Positions 8,681 to 17,267 are shown, numbered from the stretch's first letter. The stretch: 64,000 nt of DNA from Prevotellamassilia timonensis (GCF_021531665.1 NZ_JADYUH010000005.1:1-64000); one strand, 5' to 3'. Notes: generated by a model from the sequence alone, not told the origin. Program-made: numbers and translations.

Positions 8681-9073
8681 ATGTACAACAGAGCATACAG
8701 CTCCGATAGGATTTCGGAATTAAAGGAGAACGAGATATTTGTCTTTGGCAGCAATCTGGCAGGCGCACATGGAGGCGGAGCTGCACGCTTGGCTTACAAC
8801 AGGTTTGGTGCCGTATGGGGCGAAGGCGTGGGGCTGCATGGTCAGACATACGCCATCCCTACCATGCAAGGCGGTGTTGATACCATCAAGCCCTACGTAG
8901 ATGCGTTCATCCGTTTCGCCAAAGAGCACAGCCGGCTCACGTTCCTCGTTACACGAATAGGTTGCGGAATAGCAGGATTCCGTGACGAGGAGATTGCTCC
9001 ACTCTTTATGGATGCCATTGATGTGAAGAATATCATCCTTCCGAAGGAGTTTGTGGCGTGCTTGGTGCAATAA
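8681..9073 (+). CDS. Macro-domain-like protein (A1S_2505-type)
   Basis: A protein of 130 residues, 16 bases after the Nudix regulator. It carries FGSNLAGAHGGGAARLA and a second glycine-rich loop, RIGCGIAGF, which match in position the two ligand-binding loops of macro-like folds. I associate it with the small phage-linked A1S_2505-type family. Macro proteins bind or hydrolyse ADP-ribose derivatives, including those left by RNA repair. Its place between a Nudix regulator and RtcB supports such a role by inference. Substrate and catalytic activity are unknown. Confidence 0.55.
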   Translation: MYNRAYSSDRISELKENEIFVFGSNLAGAHGGGAARLAYNRFGAVWGEGVGLHGQTYAIPTMQGGVDTIKPYVDAFIRFAKEHSRLTFLVTRIGCGIAGFRDEEIAPLFMDAIDVKNIILPKEFVACLVQ

Positions 9074-9285
9074 TCTGCATGGCAATGATAGAAAACAGGT
9101 TACTTTTGCCTCTCTTATGTCATAAAGATGTATATAAACAAAAATCAAAAAGGAAGAAAATCAAATTTCGATTCAAACATGGGTTACTTCTTTGCATATT
9201 CAGTCATAAAAACCTGTAAGAGCAAGAAAATCAATGATTGAGATAAAAAAACATTCGAAGTTGAAGGAATCTCGTGAAAAAAGAT

Positions 9286-9707
9286 TAATTTTGCAACCGA
9301 TTTTGAAGAAATGTAAATACATGGAAAATAACAGCATTAATCAGTTGCCTGGTGTAACACTGAACGCTGAATAGTGAGCTTGTCGGGTTTCGGCTCATAT
9401 TTTCAGCAAGACACATTCATGGCGCCCGAAACAAACAGAAACGAGTAAGCAGACTCACAAAAGACATGTAATTCAAAACAAACCTACATCTCCAAGAACA
9501 GACAAAAGACTCCGTGTTGTGCCTTTATGTAACGTTGGCTTCGCCTTCGTTTCTTCCGCTCGGCATAGCCCAAACAGGTTTGGCCTCTGCGCTCGCTTAG
9601 CGAAACGTTGGCACAAAGAACACGCCAGAGCATTTTATATTTCATCTATGCCTTTATTGTGTCCTCACGAGACGTGGGGTATAGGGCTTCAAAATCATAA
9701 AAAAATC
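9286..9707 (+). promoter_or_regulatory. Putative promoter and long structured leader of rtcB
   Basis: The gap between the macro-like gene and rtcB is 634 bases. A TAATTTTG at 9286-9293 fits the Bacteroidetes -7 element (TAnnTTTG), although I find no good TTTG at -33. The roughly 400-base leader contains a GTTTCGG/CCGAAAC pair (9387-9393 with 9426-9432) and the palindromic element at 9517-9616. Bases 9074-9285 show nothing recognisable. Confidence 0.35.
9517..9616. repeat. Palindromic repeat element upstream of rtcB
   Basis: The ends pair as TTGTGCC (9517-9523) and GGCACAA (9610-9616). Inside are two copies of the self-complementary AACGTT (9531 and 9604) and a central hairpin CCAAAC-AG-GTTTGG. 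The reverse complement of 9559-9596 aligns with 14950-14986 inside a YbjN-like gene at roughly three quarters of positions with one gap, so this is a repeat family. Confidence 0.6.
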
Positions 9708-10946
9708 ATGTTAGAACTTAAAGGAAAGTATTGCAAAGACTGCAAGATTTATACAGACAATATTGAACAGGATGCACTGTCGATGATATACCATTTTCTC
9801 GACCATCCGATGTTCGAACAATCCAAAATAAGGATTATGCCCGATGTGCATGCGGGCAAGGACATCGTGGTGGGCTTCACCGTACCATTCACCGACCATG
9901 TGAACCCAGATCACGTAGGTGGCGACATAGGTTGCTCCGTAAGCACAGCCATCACCGACTTGAAGGTCAATGAGGCTGACTATCCAGCCATAGAGAAGGC
10001 TATCCGTGAGAACGTGAAGTTCGGTATGACCATTCACGAGAAGTCGGTCTATGATGTGAAACAGCTGTACAAGCATCTTCAGACGAGGCTTGGAGAAGCC
10101 AGACAGCAATGGCCCGCTATGGTGAACAACATGGATGTGACGGAAAAGGGCATCACCGCCTTCCTCAAGCGCATCGACATGAGCGAGCACATGTTCTACC
10201 ACAGCATCGGAACCGTTGGCGGCGGCAACCACTTCGTGGAGGTGGGTGTCACTCCCGAAGGCAACTACGCCTTCACCGCACACTGCGGTAGCCGCAACCT
10301 TGGCCAGAAGGTCTGGAAATACTGGAAGCTGGAGGCTTGCAAGCTTGCCGACTCAGCAAAGGGTTATCTCACAGGCGAGGCCATGAAGGGTTACATCACG
10401 GATATGGTCATCTCTCAGGCATACGCAGAGTACAACCACATGGTCATCGACCGTCTGGTGATGGAGGCCATCGTCAGCTGTAGTGGCAAGAAAGCTGCCA
10501 TCACGGAGCAAATCTACACCACCCACAACTACATTGACTTTGGCATGAAGATGCTCCGCAAGGGTGCTGTGGCTGCCCCGGAAGGCAAGAAGCTCGTCAT
10601 TCCTTTCAACATGCGCGATGGTCTTATCATCTGCCGTGGCAAGGGTAACGAAGACTGGAACCAGAGTGCCCCACATGGTGCAGGACGCCTGATGTCTCGC
10701 GCAATGGCCAAAGAACTCATTGACCTTGACGAGTACAAGGAGGCCATGAAGGGTATCTATTCCACATCGGTCGGCACCGGTACCATCGATGAGAGCCCAA
10801 TGGCGTACAAAGACCCGAAGGAAATTCTTCAGCTGATTGCAGACACCGTTGAGGTAGAGTATTTCATCAAGCCTGTCATTAACCTGAAGGCTACAAACAG
10901 TTACGATTCGAGCGTTGAAACAGACCCGAACGAGGAACAAGACTAA
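9708..10946 (+). CDS. rtcB: RNA-splicing ligase RtcB
   Basis: A protein of 412 residues from the ATG at 9708; the open frame extends upstream through a palindromic repeat and is not likely to be translated there. RtcB motifs are present in order: PDVHAGK (45-51), GGDIGCS with D73 and C76, GGGNH with H175, HCGSRN with H192, and APHGAGR with the guanylylated histidine H323. RtcB joins 2',3'-cyclic phosphate or 3'-phosphate ends to 5'-OH ends using GTP and Mn2+, repairing RNAs cut by toxins or stress nucleases. No archease or RtcA gene is nearby. The neighbouring macro-like and phosphatase genes fit an RNA-damage theme. Confidence 0.95.
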   Translation: MLELKGKYCKDCKIYTDNIEQDALSMIYHFLDHPMFEQSKIRIMPDVHAGKDIVVGFTVPFTDHVNPDHVGGDIGCSVSTAITDLKVNEADYPAIEKAIRENVKFGMTIHEKSVYDVKQLYKHLQTRLGEARQQWPAMVNNMDVTEKGITAFLKRIDMSEHMFYHSIGTVGGGNHFVEVGVTPEGNYAFTAHCGSRNLGQKVWKYWKLEACKLADSAKGYLTGEAMKGYITDMVISQAYAEYNHMVIDRLVMEAIVSCSGKKAAITEQIYTTHNYIDFGMKMLRKGAVAAPEGKKLVIPFNMRDGLIICRGKGNEDWNQSAPHGAGRLMSRAMAKELIDLDEYKEAMKGIYSTSVGTGTIDESPMAYKDPKEILQLIADTVEVEYFIKPVINLKATNSYDSSVETDPNEEQD

Positions 10947-11014
10947 AGCATCCTCATCGCCCCTTGTCGGAGGGAGCATATGGAATTTCGACCAACTGAA
11001 ACCAACATCATTCA

Positions 11015-11065
11015 GGGCTCGTTTCGCAGTCAGACTTCCAATCAGTCTGCAACGGAAACGAGCCC
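11015..11065 (+). terminator. Strong hairpin after rtcB
   Basis: An 11-bp perfect stem, GGGCTCGTTTC (11015-11025) with GAAACGAGCCC (11055-11065), encloses a second stem AGACT/AGTCT. The following TTATTGTTT is only moderately T-rich, so it may terminate or attenuate transcription before the zinc-ribbon gene. Confidence 0.6.
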
Positions 11066-11102
11066 TTATTGTTTAATAACGAGTAAAAAAGGAGTAATAA
11101 AA

Positions 11103-11450
11103 ATGAATAAAGAAGAAATAAAGAATCTGCTCTACGCATTGCATCATTCTACATACCGTAACGAGCAGCAGATAAAGAACAGTAAGGATTGCGGTTGCTT
11201 TCACTGCAAGACAATCTTCAAGCCGGAAGATGTGACCGACTGGTGTGATAATGACGGCAGGGGCGACCGCACAGGAAGATGTCCGAATTGCCGCATGGAT
11301 TCCGTAATTGGTGACGATAGCGGTGTTGTTATAACGCCTGACCTGTTGGAACTGATGAACCTTCAGTTCTTTGGTCCCGGCATTGACCATGTGAATGTCA
11401 CTGTTTCAAATAGCAATCAAACAGAAGAAAGCAACGAACACAACAGTTAG
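11103..11450 (+). CDS. Zinc-ribbon cytoplasmic protein
   Basis: A protein of 115 residues from the ATG at 11103. After a helical N-terminus there are two cysteine pairs, CGCFHC and CPNC, then MDSVIGD and a helical tail (ITPDLLELMN). The CPxCxxDSVIG pattern matches a widespread small family usually annotated only as a cytoplasmic protein. It probably binds one zinc ion. The role is unknown. It is separated from rtcB by a strong hairpin, so it may have its own promoter. Confidence 0.6.
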   Translation: MNKEEIKNLLYALHHSTYRNEQQIKNSKDCGCFHCKTIFKPEDVTDWCDNDGRGDRTGRCPNCRMDSVIGDDSGVVITPDLLELMNLQFFGPGIDHVNVTVSNSNQTEESNEHNS

Positions 11451-11540
11451 TGCCACTATTGCGACGACTTGGTGAGAGAGTACGTGCTTGTGCCGCTCAT
11501 CAGATCCTTTGCAAAGTAAAATAGTAGAACAAATATATTA

Positions 11541-12083
11541 GTGATACATCCCAAAGACAAAACCACGGCCATGCTTTCTGCCCTGTATGAAGGGCTGGAA
11601 GCACAGGTGGTTGATGATAACCGTTTGACTAAAGAGATGGGGCATCTGTTGCGTCATGTCTCTACGCAGGAGCGTATCATGTTGCTGGGACATGGCTCAG
11701 ACAAGGGACTGTTCTACCGTGTAGATGACAGCAAAGAGGGATTTGACAAAATCATCGTGGGGCATCCTCACACTTATCATCTTCGGAAGCATGGAGGCAA
11801 CATAGTAGCTGTATGGTGCAATGCCGACCAATTCGCACGTGCAGAAGGTTTGCATGGTTTGTTTACAGGGATGATAGTTTCCGAACTAAGTGAGGCTCTA
11901 TTATATCAGGTAGAGACTACACAGGAGGAACTTGACCGCGAGAATGTGAAATTGGCCATGAGGCTGAGATCATTGCTTGACGCAAGAATTCCTCTGAGCG
12001 AGATACCTAAACGGATGTTGGCAATGGATGATGTCCACTCACCCTTGACCACATTCAATTACAATAATTTCTACTATTTATGA
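11541..12083 (+). CDS. Protein with a caspase-like (clan CD) His/Cys layout
   Basis: A protein of 180 residues with a GTG start at 11541. A hydrophobic strand runs into His-Gly (RIMLLGHGS, H51) and a second hydrophobic strand runs into Cys (NIVAVWCNAD, C93), 42 residues later. This strand-HG then strand-C layout is the hallmark of clan CD cysteine peptidases such as caspases and CHAT proteases. No pro-domain or signal peptide is seen and the protein is small. The stop overlaps the start of the dual-specificity phosphatase gene. The assignment rests on motif pattern only; it may be a binding protein of unrelated fold. Confidence 0.5.
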   Translation: MIHPKDKTTAMLSALYEGLEAQVVDDNRLTKEMGHLLRHVSTQERIMLLGHGSDKGLFYRVDDSKEGFDKIIVGHPHTYHLRKHGGNIVAVWCNADQFARAEGLHGLFTGMIVSELSEALLYQVETTQEELDRENVKLAMRLRSLLDARIPLSEIPKRMLAMDDVHSPLTTFNYNNFYYL

Positions 12084-13009
12084 GGATTAATGGGATGAAG
12101 ATCAAGAATCTGTTTTTAGCCATATATGACCAGTTGACTCGCAAAGGTGCTTGGAGAAACATCTTCGTGACGCACAACGCCTTCGGCATTTTCAGCCGAT
12201 ACAGCCATACGGCACGAGGAAGCGGTAAGCTTAAGATGTCGTACCCTACGAAAACCGTTGCCTTGAAGGCTGCCAAGGCAATGAGCGAAAAGCATGGCGT
12301 GCATTTCTCTGTCTATAAGTGCGCATGGTGCGACGGATGGCATGTGGGAAAGAATGCCCAAAACAAGGTTGTCCAAGAGAACCAATCTGATGCGAACAAC
12401 CTTTCATTGGTCAATAAACCCAATGCCTTGTATGAGTCATTGAAGCGATACCCCATTGTTGACCTTGCCCCCGTGTATGAAAAAGGAGTGAGAGGCAGAA
12501 CAATGTCGGGACGTGGCAGCAACTGGCTGTTGGCAAAGGTGCGTGATGCCGGTGTAAAGGTCATTATCGACCTCCGCACGGCAGACCACACCGACCGCTA
12601 CGATCGCAATGTGGCAGAGGCTGGCTTGGAATACCACAATCTGCCCATCGACAGCAGGAACACGGACGTACACCAGATTATCGGCTCACTTCCGCTACTG
12701 TTCGAACTGATGGACAAGGGTGGCTTCTTTATTGCCTGCGCTATGGGCAGACACCGCACAGACATTGCCATCGCACTTTACTATGTGATGCACCCTTCCG
12801 TGCCGTTCGAAGAGGTGCCGGAGATGAGAGGGCATCGCTATGTGGAGAAAAAGGAGTTCCGTTGTGATGATATTGCCGCAAGGCTCAACAGCATTATCAA
12901 GGCAGTCACTCCCGACGAGCTTGCCATGCTGGGGCTGCCAGCTGACTATGAGGCAGAGTTTCTCAGACGTAAAAAGCATTTGTTTGATGTAAACCGTAAT
13001 TTTGAATGA
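12080..13009 (+). CDS. Dual-specificity-type phosphatase with an N-terminal zinc-knuckle domain
   Basis: A protein of 309 residues starting inside the previous stop codon region. The N-terminal 95 residues contain a CAWCDGWH motif (C81, C84, H88) after a helix, a pattern seen in small zinc-binding modules. The C-terminal domain has a PTP loop, CAMGRHR (C220, R226), and an upstream Asp-rich loop (PIDSRNTD) that could supply the general acid. Dual-specificity enzymes remove phosphate from proteins, nucleotides or RNA ends. The zinc module and rtcB context make an RNA or nucleotide substrate plausible, but this is inference. It overlaps the next phosphatase gene by four bases. Confidence 0.75.
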   Translation: MRINGMKIKNLFLAIYDQLTRKGAWRNIFVTHNAFGIFSRYSHTARGSGKLKMSYPTKTVALKAAKAMSEKHGVHFSVYKCAWCDGWHVGKNAQNKVVQENQSDANNLSLVNKPNALYESLKRYPIVDLAPVYEKGVRGRTMSGRGSNWLLAKVRDAGVKVIIDLRTADHTDRYDRNVAEAGLEYHNLPIDSRNTDVHQIIGSLPLLFELMDKGGFFIACAMGRHRTDIAIALYYVMHPSVPFEEVPEMRGHRYVEKKEFRCDDIAARLNSIIKAVTPDELAMLGLPADYEAEFLRRKKHLFDVNRNFE

Positions 13010-13488
13010 ACAAGAGTTATAAAATATGCTTTGTATGCACAGGCAATGCCTGTCGGTCACCATTTGCAGAATGTGTGACTAAGAAACTAGTGGCTGATGC
13101 AGGAATAGAGGACATTGAAGTGTTCTCACTGGGCACATTGGACTGGGGAGAGAATCCTCGTGATGTTGCAATGGTGGATGTGGCGAAGGAACTGGGCTAT
13201 GAATTAAGTGGTACGACTATGGTTATGACACGTGAGAAACTGATGGCAGCTGATGCGATCATTGTGTTTGACGAGCGTCACCGTGATGCCATAACACGAA
13301 AACTGGACTATAGCCATTGGAACAGAATCGTCCTGTTCAATAAGATAGCATTGGATGAAGATGGTAATGTGGAAGACCCTCATTACCAGACTGTAGCTGT
13401 ATATCGTCGTGTGGCTAAACACATTGAAAACGGTTGTAAACGATTGCTAGAGCAGTGGAAGCTACAGCCACCAAAGCCTGAAGATTGA
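13006..13488 (+). CDS. Low-molecular-weight protein tyrosine phosphatase family protein
   Basis: A protein of 160 residues, about the family's usual length. The N-terminal P-loop is CTGNACRSP (C11 to R17) and the general acid pair DP lies at 124-125 (VEDPHYQ). Members hydrolyse phosphotyrosine or reduce arsenate; the DP loop and lack of extra catalytic cysteines favour phosphatase activity. It starts in a four-base ATGA overlap with the upstream dual-specificity phosphatase, so the two unrelated phosphatases are translationally coupled. A rho-independent terminator follows. Confidence 0.85.
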   Translation: MNKSYKICFVCTGNACRSPFAECVTKKLVADAGIEDIEVFSLGTLDWGENPRDVAMVDVAKELGYELSGTTMVMTREKLMAADAIIVFDERHRDAITRKLDYSHWNRIVLFNKIALDEDGNVEDPHYQTVAVYRRVAKHIENGCKRLLEQWKLQPPKPED

Positions 13489-13509
13489 AGATTGCATGAA
13501 TGCAATGAT

Positions 13510-13566
13510 AATATCCCTTTGGCTAATGTGGCAAACAGGCACAATAGACCAAAGGGATATTTTTTT
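13510..13566 (+). terminator. Rho-independent terminator
   Basis: AATATCCCTTTGG (13510-13522) pairs with CCAAAGGGATAT (13549-13560) and is followed by a run of T. The loop is long (26 bases) and contains a small secondary stem. It closes the phosphatase transcript. Confidence 0.8.
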
Positions 13567-13656
13567 CACCAGAAAGTAGTGTTAGATGATAGACAATGGT
13601 TACAAATGCCACTCTCTTATCATAGAAGTAAAACAAAACAGTGGAGGATTGAAAAT

Positions 13657-14634
13657 ATGCAGACATCAGAAGCCGAGAAAGACTGGTTGCGCCGCATATG
13701 CGGAGGACAGCCGGTAACAGAACAGAAGACAGCTCCCGCAAAAGAGGCTGAGCACAAGCCAGTAGCAGAGAAGAAAGCCAATGGTCATGGATTTGGAGAC
13801 ATTGCAGGCATGAATGAGCTGAAGGAGTTTGTGACCGAGGGATTTATCAATGTGCTGAAGAATCGCAAGTGTGCCGAGGTATATGGTATCAAGCCACCCT
13901 CCATGCTTTTTTATGGTCCTGCTGGTTGCGGCAAGACGTTCTTCGCTGAGAAGATGGCCGAGGAGATTGGCATCAACTTCATGAAGATTGTGCCTGATGA
14001 CCTCGCCTGTACTTGGGTACACGGAACACAACAGAAGATAGGCGAAGTATTCAAAGACGCAGAGAAGAAAGCACCCACACTGCTGTTCTTCGACGAGTTT
14101 GATGCCATGGTGCCGAAACGCTCCGGTGACGAGGCAAACCAACACTATGACAGTGAGGTCAACGAGTTCCTCTGTATGCTCAACAATGCCTCCGAACGTG
14201 GTGTATATGTCCTTGCTGCCACCAACCATCCTGAACGCATCGACAAGGCTGTGCTACGGACAGGACGTATTGACGAGATGGTATATATAGACATGCCCGA
14301 CCAGGAAGCCCGCAAGAGTCTGTTCTCGTTGGCACTCTCTAAACTTCCCTCGGATGAGGGGATTGACATCAACCGACTGGCAGAGCTGACAGAGGGCTAT
14401 AACTGCAGCGACATTAGTTACATAGTGAGGTCGGCGGCAAGAAAGATGTTCAATGCCACTATCAAGGGCTGCACAGACGAGTACCAGCCTATCAGCCAGA
14501 CTCTGCTCGAAGAAGTCATTTCCAAGAAGCGCCCGTCTGTCACTGGCAGAGACCTGCGGGAATATGAGCGAGTGAGGAATGAGTTCTCTCCTAAGGATGA
14601 GGGCTGTCGACATGCTACAATAGGTTTTAGATGA
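13657..14634 (+). CDS. AAA+ ATPase (Vps4/FtsH-like module)
   Basis: A protein of 325 residues; I chose the ATG at 13657 because the open frame upstream runs through the terminator. After a flexible charged N-terminus (1-45) comes one AAA module: Walker A GPAGCGKT (87-94), Walker B LLFFDEFD (142-149), sensor 1 ATN and an arginine-finger segment RTGRID. A small helical lid follows (NCSDISYIVRSAARKM). There is no protease or membrane domain, so it probably remodels a protein or protein-RNA target as a ring. Its partner may be the VWA protein downstream, a pairing seen in other AAA/VWA systems; that is inference. Confidence 0.85.
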   Translation: MQTSEAEKDWLRRICGGQPVTEQKTAPAKEAEHKPVAEKKANGHGFGDIAGMNELKEFVTEGFINVLKNRKCAEVYGIKPPSMLFYGPAGCGKTFFAEKMAEEIGINFMKIVPDDLACTWVHGTQQKIGEVFKDAEKKAPTLLFFDEFDAMVPKRSGDEANQHYDSEVNEFLCMLNNASERGVYVLAATNHPERIDKAVLRTGRIDEMVYIDMPDQEARKSLFSLALSKLPSDEGIDINRLAELTEGYNCSDISYIVRSAARKMFNATIKGCTDEYQPISQTLLEEVISKKRPSVTGRDLREYERVRNEFSPKDEGCRHATIGFR

Positions 14635-14659
14635 ATAATAATAACTAAATTGAATAATT

Positions 14660-15205
14660 ATGAAAGAGAAAATTTTGGAAGCATTCAGAGAGTTGGGGTT
14701 CAAGTTGGAAGAAGAGGAAGGCATGGGGTATTGCTTCAACTACGAGGGACTGAACCTGCTGTATATGTACAATGAGAACGACGAGGAGTTTCTCAACATT
14801 GCACTTCCCGGCATCGTTGAGGTGGAGGACGACAAGATGTTGCAGATATGCGCCTTGTTGGAAAAAATCAACTCCACGCTGAAGTATATCAAGGCCTATA
14901 TGCTTGGAAACAGCGTCTGGTTGTTCTATGAGCGTGAACTGATCGAGCAGCGAGAGCAGAGTCGAACTTGTTCGGACTATGCCGAGTCGCGAGAGAAGAA
15001 GACTGAAAGTCAACTCTGTGGCGAGGAAGACCTGATGACGGTAATCTCACGCATGATACTTCACTTGGAGGCGAGCCTTGTCTTTGCTCGCAAGGCGATG
15101 GCTGAGATTGAGGAAACGATGACAAGCGATTCCTCTGATGATGACACTACAGACGAAGCAGAGGAAATCGTGGTAGAGGAAATTTCTGATGATGGTGACA
15201 ACTAA
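14660..15205 (+). CDS. YbjN-like protein carrying an in-frame repeat insertion
   Basis: A protein of 181 residues. Residues 1-95 and 121-150 align in pattern with the next gene (both begin with a charged helix, then strands around an LNIALP / ISAILP segment). Residues about 97-120 have no counterpart there and are encoded by a palindromic repeat (14950-14986 and flanks) also found upstream of rtcB. The C-terminus is a highly acidic tail (SSDDDTTDEAEE). The family is probably a small chaperone or binding protein. The insertion sits between predicted secondary structures, so the fold may tolerate it. Confidence 0.65.
   Translation: MKEKILEAFRELGFKLEEEEGMGYCFNYEGLNLLYMYNENDEEFLNIALPGIVEVEDDKMLQICALLEKINSTLKYIKAYMLGNSVWLFYERELIEQREQSRTCSDYAESREKKTESQLCGEEDLMTVISRMILHLEASLVFARKAMAEIEETMTSDSSDDDTTDEAEEIVVEEISDDGDN
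14950..14986 (+). repeat. Palindromic repeat inserted within a coding sequence
   Basis: This segment matches the reverse complement of 9559-9596 at about 29 of 38 aligned positions, including an identical ten-base CTATGCCGAG. Around it CAGAGT and ACTCTG, and GTCGAAC and GTTCGGAC, can pair. It keeps the reading frame and adds about 24 residues. Confidence 0.65.
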
Positions 15206-15224
15206 TAAACAGGAGGTCAAGACT

Positions 15225-15617
15225 ATGACAAAGAAAGAAATGATATTTGAGGCTATTGAGAGCCTCGGTTACAAGCCCCATGTGGATGACGACGGCGACA
15301 TTTGCGTCCGGTTCCAGATGAAAAGCATCTTCTTTTTGACGGGTCTGGAGGAAGAGCAGTATATTTCGGCGATTCTGCCCCAGTTTTCCGAAGTGAACGA
15401 AGGAGAAGAAACCCTCACACTGGCTGTCTGCAACAAGGTGAGCCGTGAAGTAAAGCTTGCCAAGGTGTATATTGACCAGACATTGAAAAGCGTAACAGCC
15501 AGCTGCGAGTTCTTCTATACCGACATGGAGAGCCTGACGAACAACGTGGAGCATGTACTGAACATCCTTGGCATGGTGCGTTCCGCATATCACAAGGCAA
15601 AAGCTGAATTCATGTAA
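15225..15617 (+). CDS. YbjN-like protein
   Basis: A protein of 130 residues. I use the ATG at 15225 because an AGGAGG (15211-15216) lies eight bases upstream, which is unusual in Bacteroidetes and may reflect foreign origin; the longer frame from 15189 overlaps the previous gene. It is a paralogue of the upstream gene but lacks the repeat-encoded insertion and the acidic tail. No catalytic residues are apparent. Confidence 0.65.
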   Translation: MTKKEMIFEAIESLGYKPHVDDDGDICVRFQMKSIFFLTGLEEEQYISAILPQFSEVNEGEETLTLAVCNKVSREVKLAKVYIDQTLKSVTASCEFFYTDMESLTNNVEHVLNILGMVRSAYHKAKAEFM

Positions 15618-15629
15618 ATCATATAAGGT

Positions 15630-16511
15630 ATGACTATGAAGGAATGTATTATCCTATTTATGGTGGCCATATTAGCCTCATGTTCTGACACGCAACTGGC
15701 AGAGAGCATCGCAGATGTGAAAGAGTCTGATTTGGTCAAGGAGAATGCCAATGGCAGCGCAGAGATCAATGCTCTTGTTGAAAGGGCACGCTGGGGTGAC
15801 GGCCAGGCCTATTTGCAACTTGCAGACTGCTACAGGGATGGCATCGGCGTGAAAAAAGATTTCCTCGGAATGATGGCCATGGTAGAACAAGCACGAATCC
15901 ATGGTGCCATTCATAACAAAATGGAATATATGACACAAATCCCCGATGATAACGACATCAAACATTTCTGTAACCTAATGGACAAAAGCAGTGACCAACT
16001 GAGAGAAGAGAAAGACAGCATTATGGTGCAACTGGCTACAATCGACAGTCCCGACGCATACGCTTTCTTCGGTGTTCTGTGTGTGGAAAGCGGTGATACC
16101 ATTCGTGGACTTGAAATCATAAGGGATGCCTCTGAACGTGGAAGTGATTTTGCGGCATTGCTGAACGCTTTGCTGGACCGGAAAGGAAAGATTCAGCTCG
16201 ATAAGATGAAGTTGGAACAGCTTGCGGAAAGAATCCCATTGGCATATAAGCTGCTCGGCAAACTCAGTCGAAAGCCAGACGAAAACGGCATTATTGATGA
16301 GAGGAAAGTCGCCTACTATTATATGAAGGCTGACGAACATGCATTGCTCTCCCGGAGAGAAGCCAGATGGTTGCTCGCTTATCATAAAAAAGATGTGGGC
16401 ACTCCTCTATTAACCGAAAGTGATGTAAAGAGATTGGAGGCATTCATCAGTTTTCCCAATGAGAGAGTTGAAATTGTTGCAGATACAGTGAGTGTGGATA
16501 ATATAGAATAA
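15630..16511 (+). CDS. Predicted lipoprotein with Sel1-like helical repeats
   Basis: A protein of 293 residues with a type II signal peptide (lipobox ILASC). The mature part includes a Sel1-type unit (AYLQLADCYRDGIGVKKDF) followed by further helical pairs. Sel1 repeats form solenoids that bind other proteins. A second in-frame ATG two codons later is equally possible. It probably works in the envelope together with the other lipoprotein of this block, though nothing in the sequence names a partner. Confidence 0.6.
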   Translation: MTMKECIILFMVAILASCSDTQLAESIADVKESDLVKENANGSAEINALVERARWGDGQAYLQLADCYRDGIGVKKDFLGMMAMVEQARIHGAIHNKMEYMTQIPDDNDIKHFCNLMDKSSDQLREEKDSIMVQLATIDSPDAYAFFGVLCVESGDTIRGLEIIRDASERGSDFAALLNALLDRKGKIQLDKMKLEQLAERIPLAYKLLGKLSRKPDENGIIDERKVAYYYMKADEHALLSRREARWLLAYHKKDVGTPLLTESDVKRLEAFISFPNERVEIVADTVSVDNIE

Positions 16512-16535
16512 GATAAACAATAAATATTTGAAACG

Positions 16536-17267
16536 ATGGAAAAAGTAAAGAACAAGCAAGAGATTAAGAAGACACAGGTCTTCAATGTGATTATCCTCGA
16601 CCGCAGCGGTTCGATGGAGTGTATTCGTCAGGCTGCCGTTGAGGGCTTCAACGAGACCTTGGCAGGTATCAAGAAAGCGCAGGAGAAGTTTGCCGAGACA
16701 CAAGACCATTTCGTGTCATTGGTGACGTTTTGCAGTTGTGAGACGAAGCACGTGTTTGACAAGACACCCGTGACCGATGCCCATCCGCTGAAGATGGAGG
16801 ATTTTCAGCCCTGTTGCACAACACCGTTATATGATGCCATGGGCATCACACTCACAGCCATGCGCAAGCATGTCAAGGGGATTGAGGACAGTGTGGTAGT
16901 CGTCACCATCATCACCGACGGCATGGAGAATGCCTCGCACGAGTACAATGGCAAGACCATCAAGGAACTTGTGGAGCGTCTGCGTGGTGAGGGATGGACA
17001 TTCACCTATATGGGCGCCAACCAGGATTCCGTGGAGGTGGCGATGAAGCTCTCAATCCGCAACTCGCGCAACTTTGCCTATAACGACCAGGGCACACGCG
17101 CCTCGATGGGCAAGGACACCAGCACCCGCATGAACTTCTTCTCACGTCTCTCGTGCATGAAGATGAAGGAGGCAGACGAATGCTCAGCACCCATGTCGGC
17201 AGAGGAGCGGCACAACCTATATACCAGTATGGCAGACGAAGCTTTTGATGAGGAGGAAGGAAAATGA
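16536..17267 (+). CDS. Cytosolic VWA-domain protein (TerY-like)
   Basis: A protein of 243 residues formed almost entirely by a von Willebrand A domain. The metal-ion-dependent adhesion site is complete: DRSGS (22-26), a threonine in the TTPLYDAMG loop and an Asp in IITDGMEN. No signal peptide is present, so it is cytosolic, as in TerY-type proteins of tellurite/stress clusters and in VWA partners of AAA+ ATPases. An AAA+ gene lies 1.9 kb upstream on the same strand. It overlaps the WG-repeat gene by four bases. Confidence 0.8.
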   Translation: MEKVKNKQEIKKTQVFNVIILDRSGSMECIRQAAVEGFNETLAGIKKAQEKFAETQDHFVSLVTFCSCETKHVFDKTPVTDAHPLKMEDFQPCCTTPLYDAMGITLTAMRKHVKGIEDSVVVVTIITDGMENASHEYNGKTIKELVERLRGEGWTFTYMGANQDSVEVAMKLSIRNSRNFAYNDQGTRASMGKDTSTRMNFFSRLSCMKMKEADECSAPMSAEERHNLYTSMADEAFDEEEGK

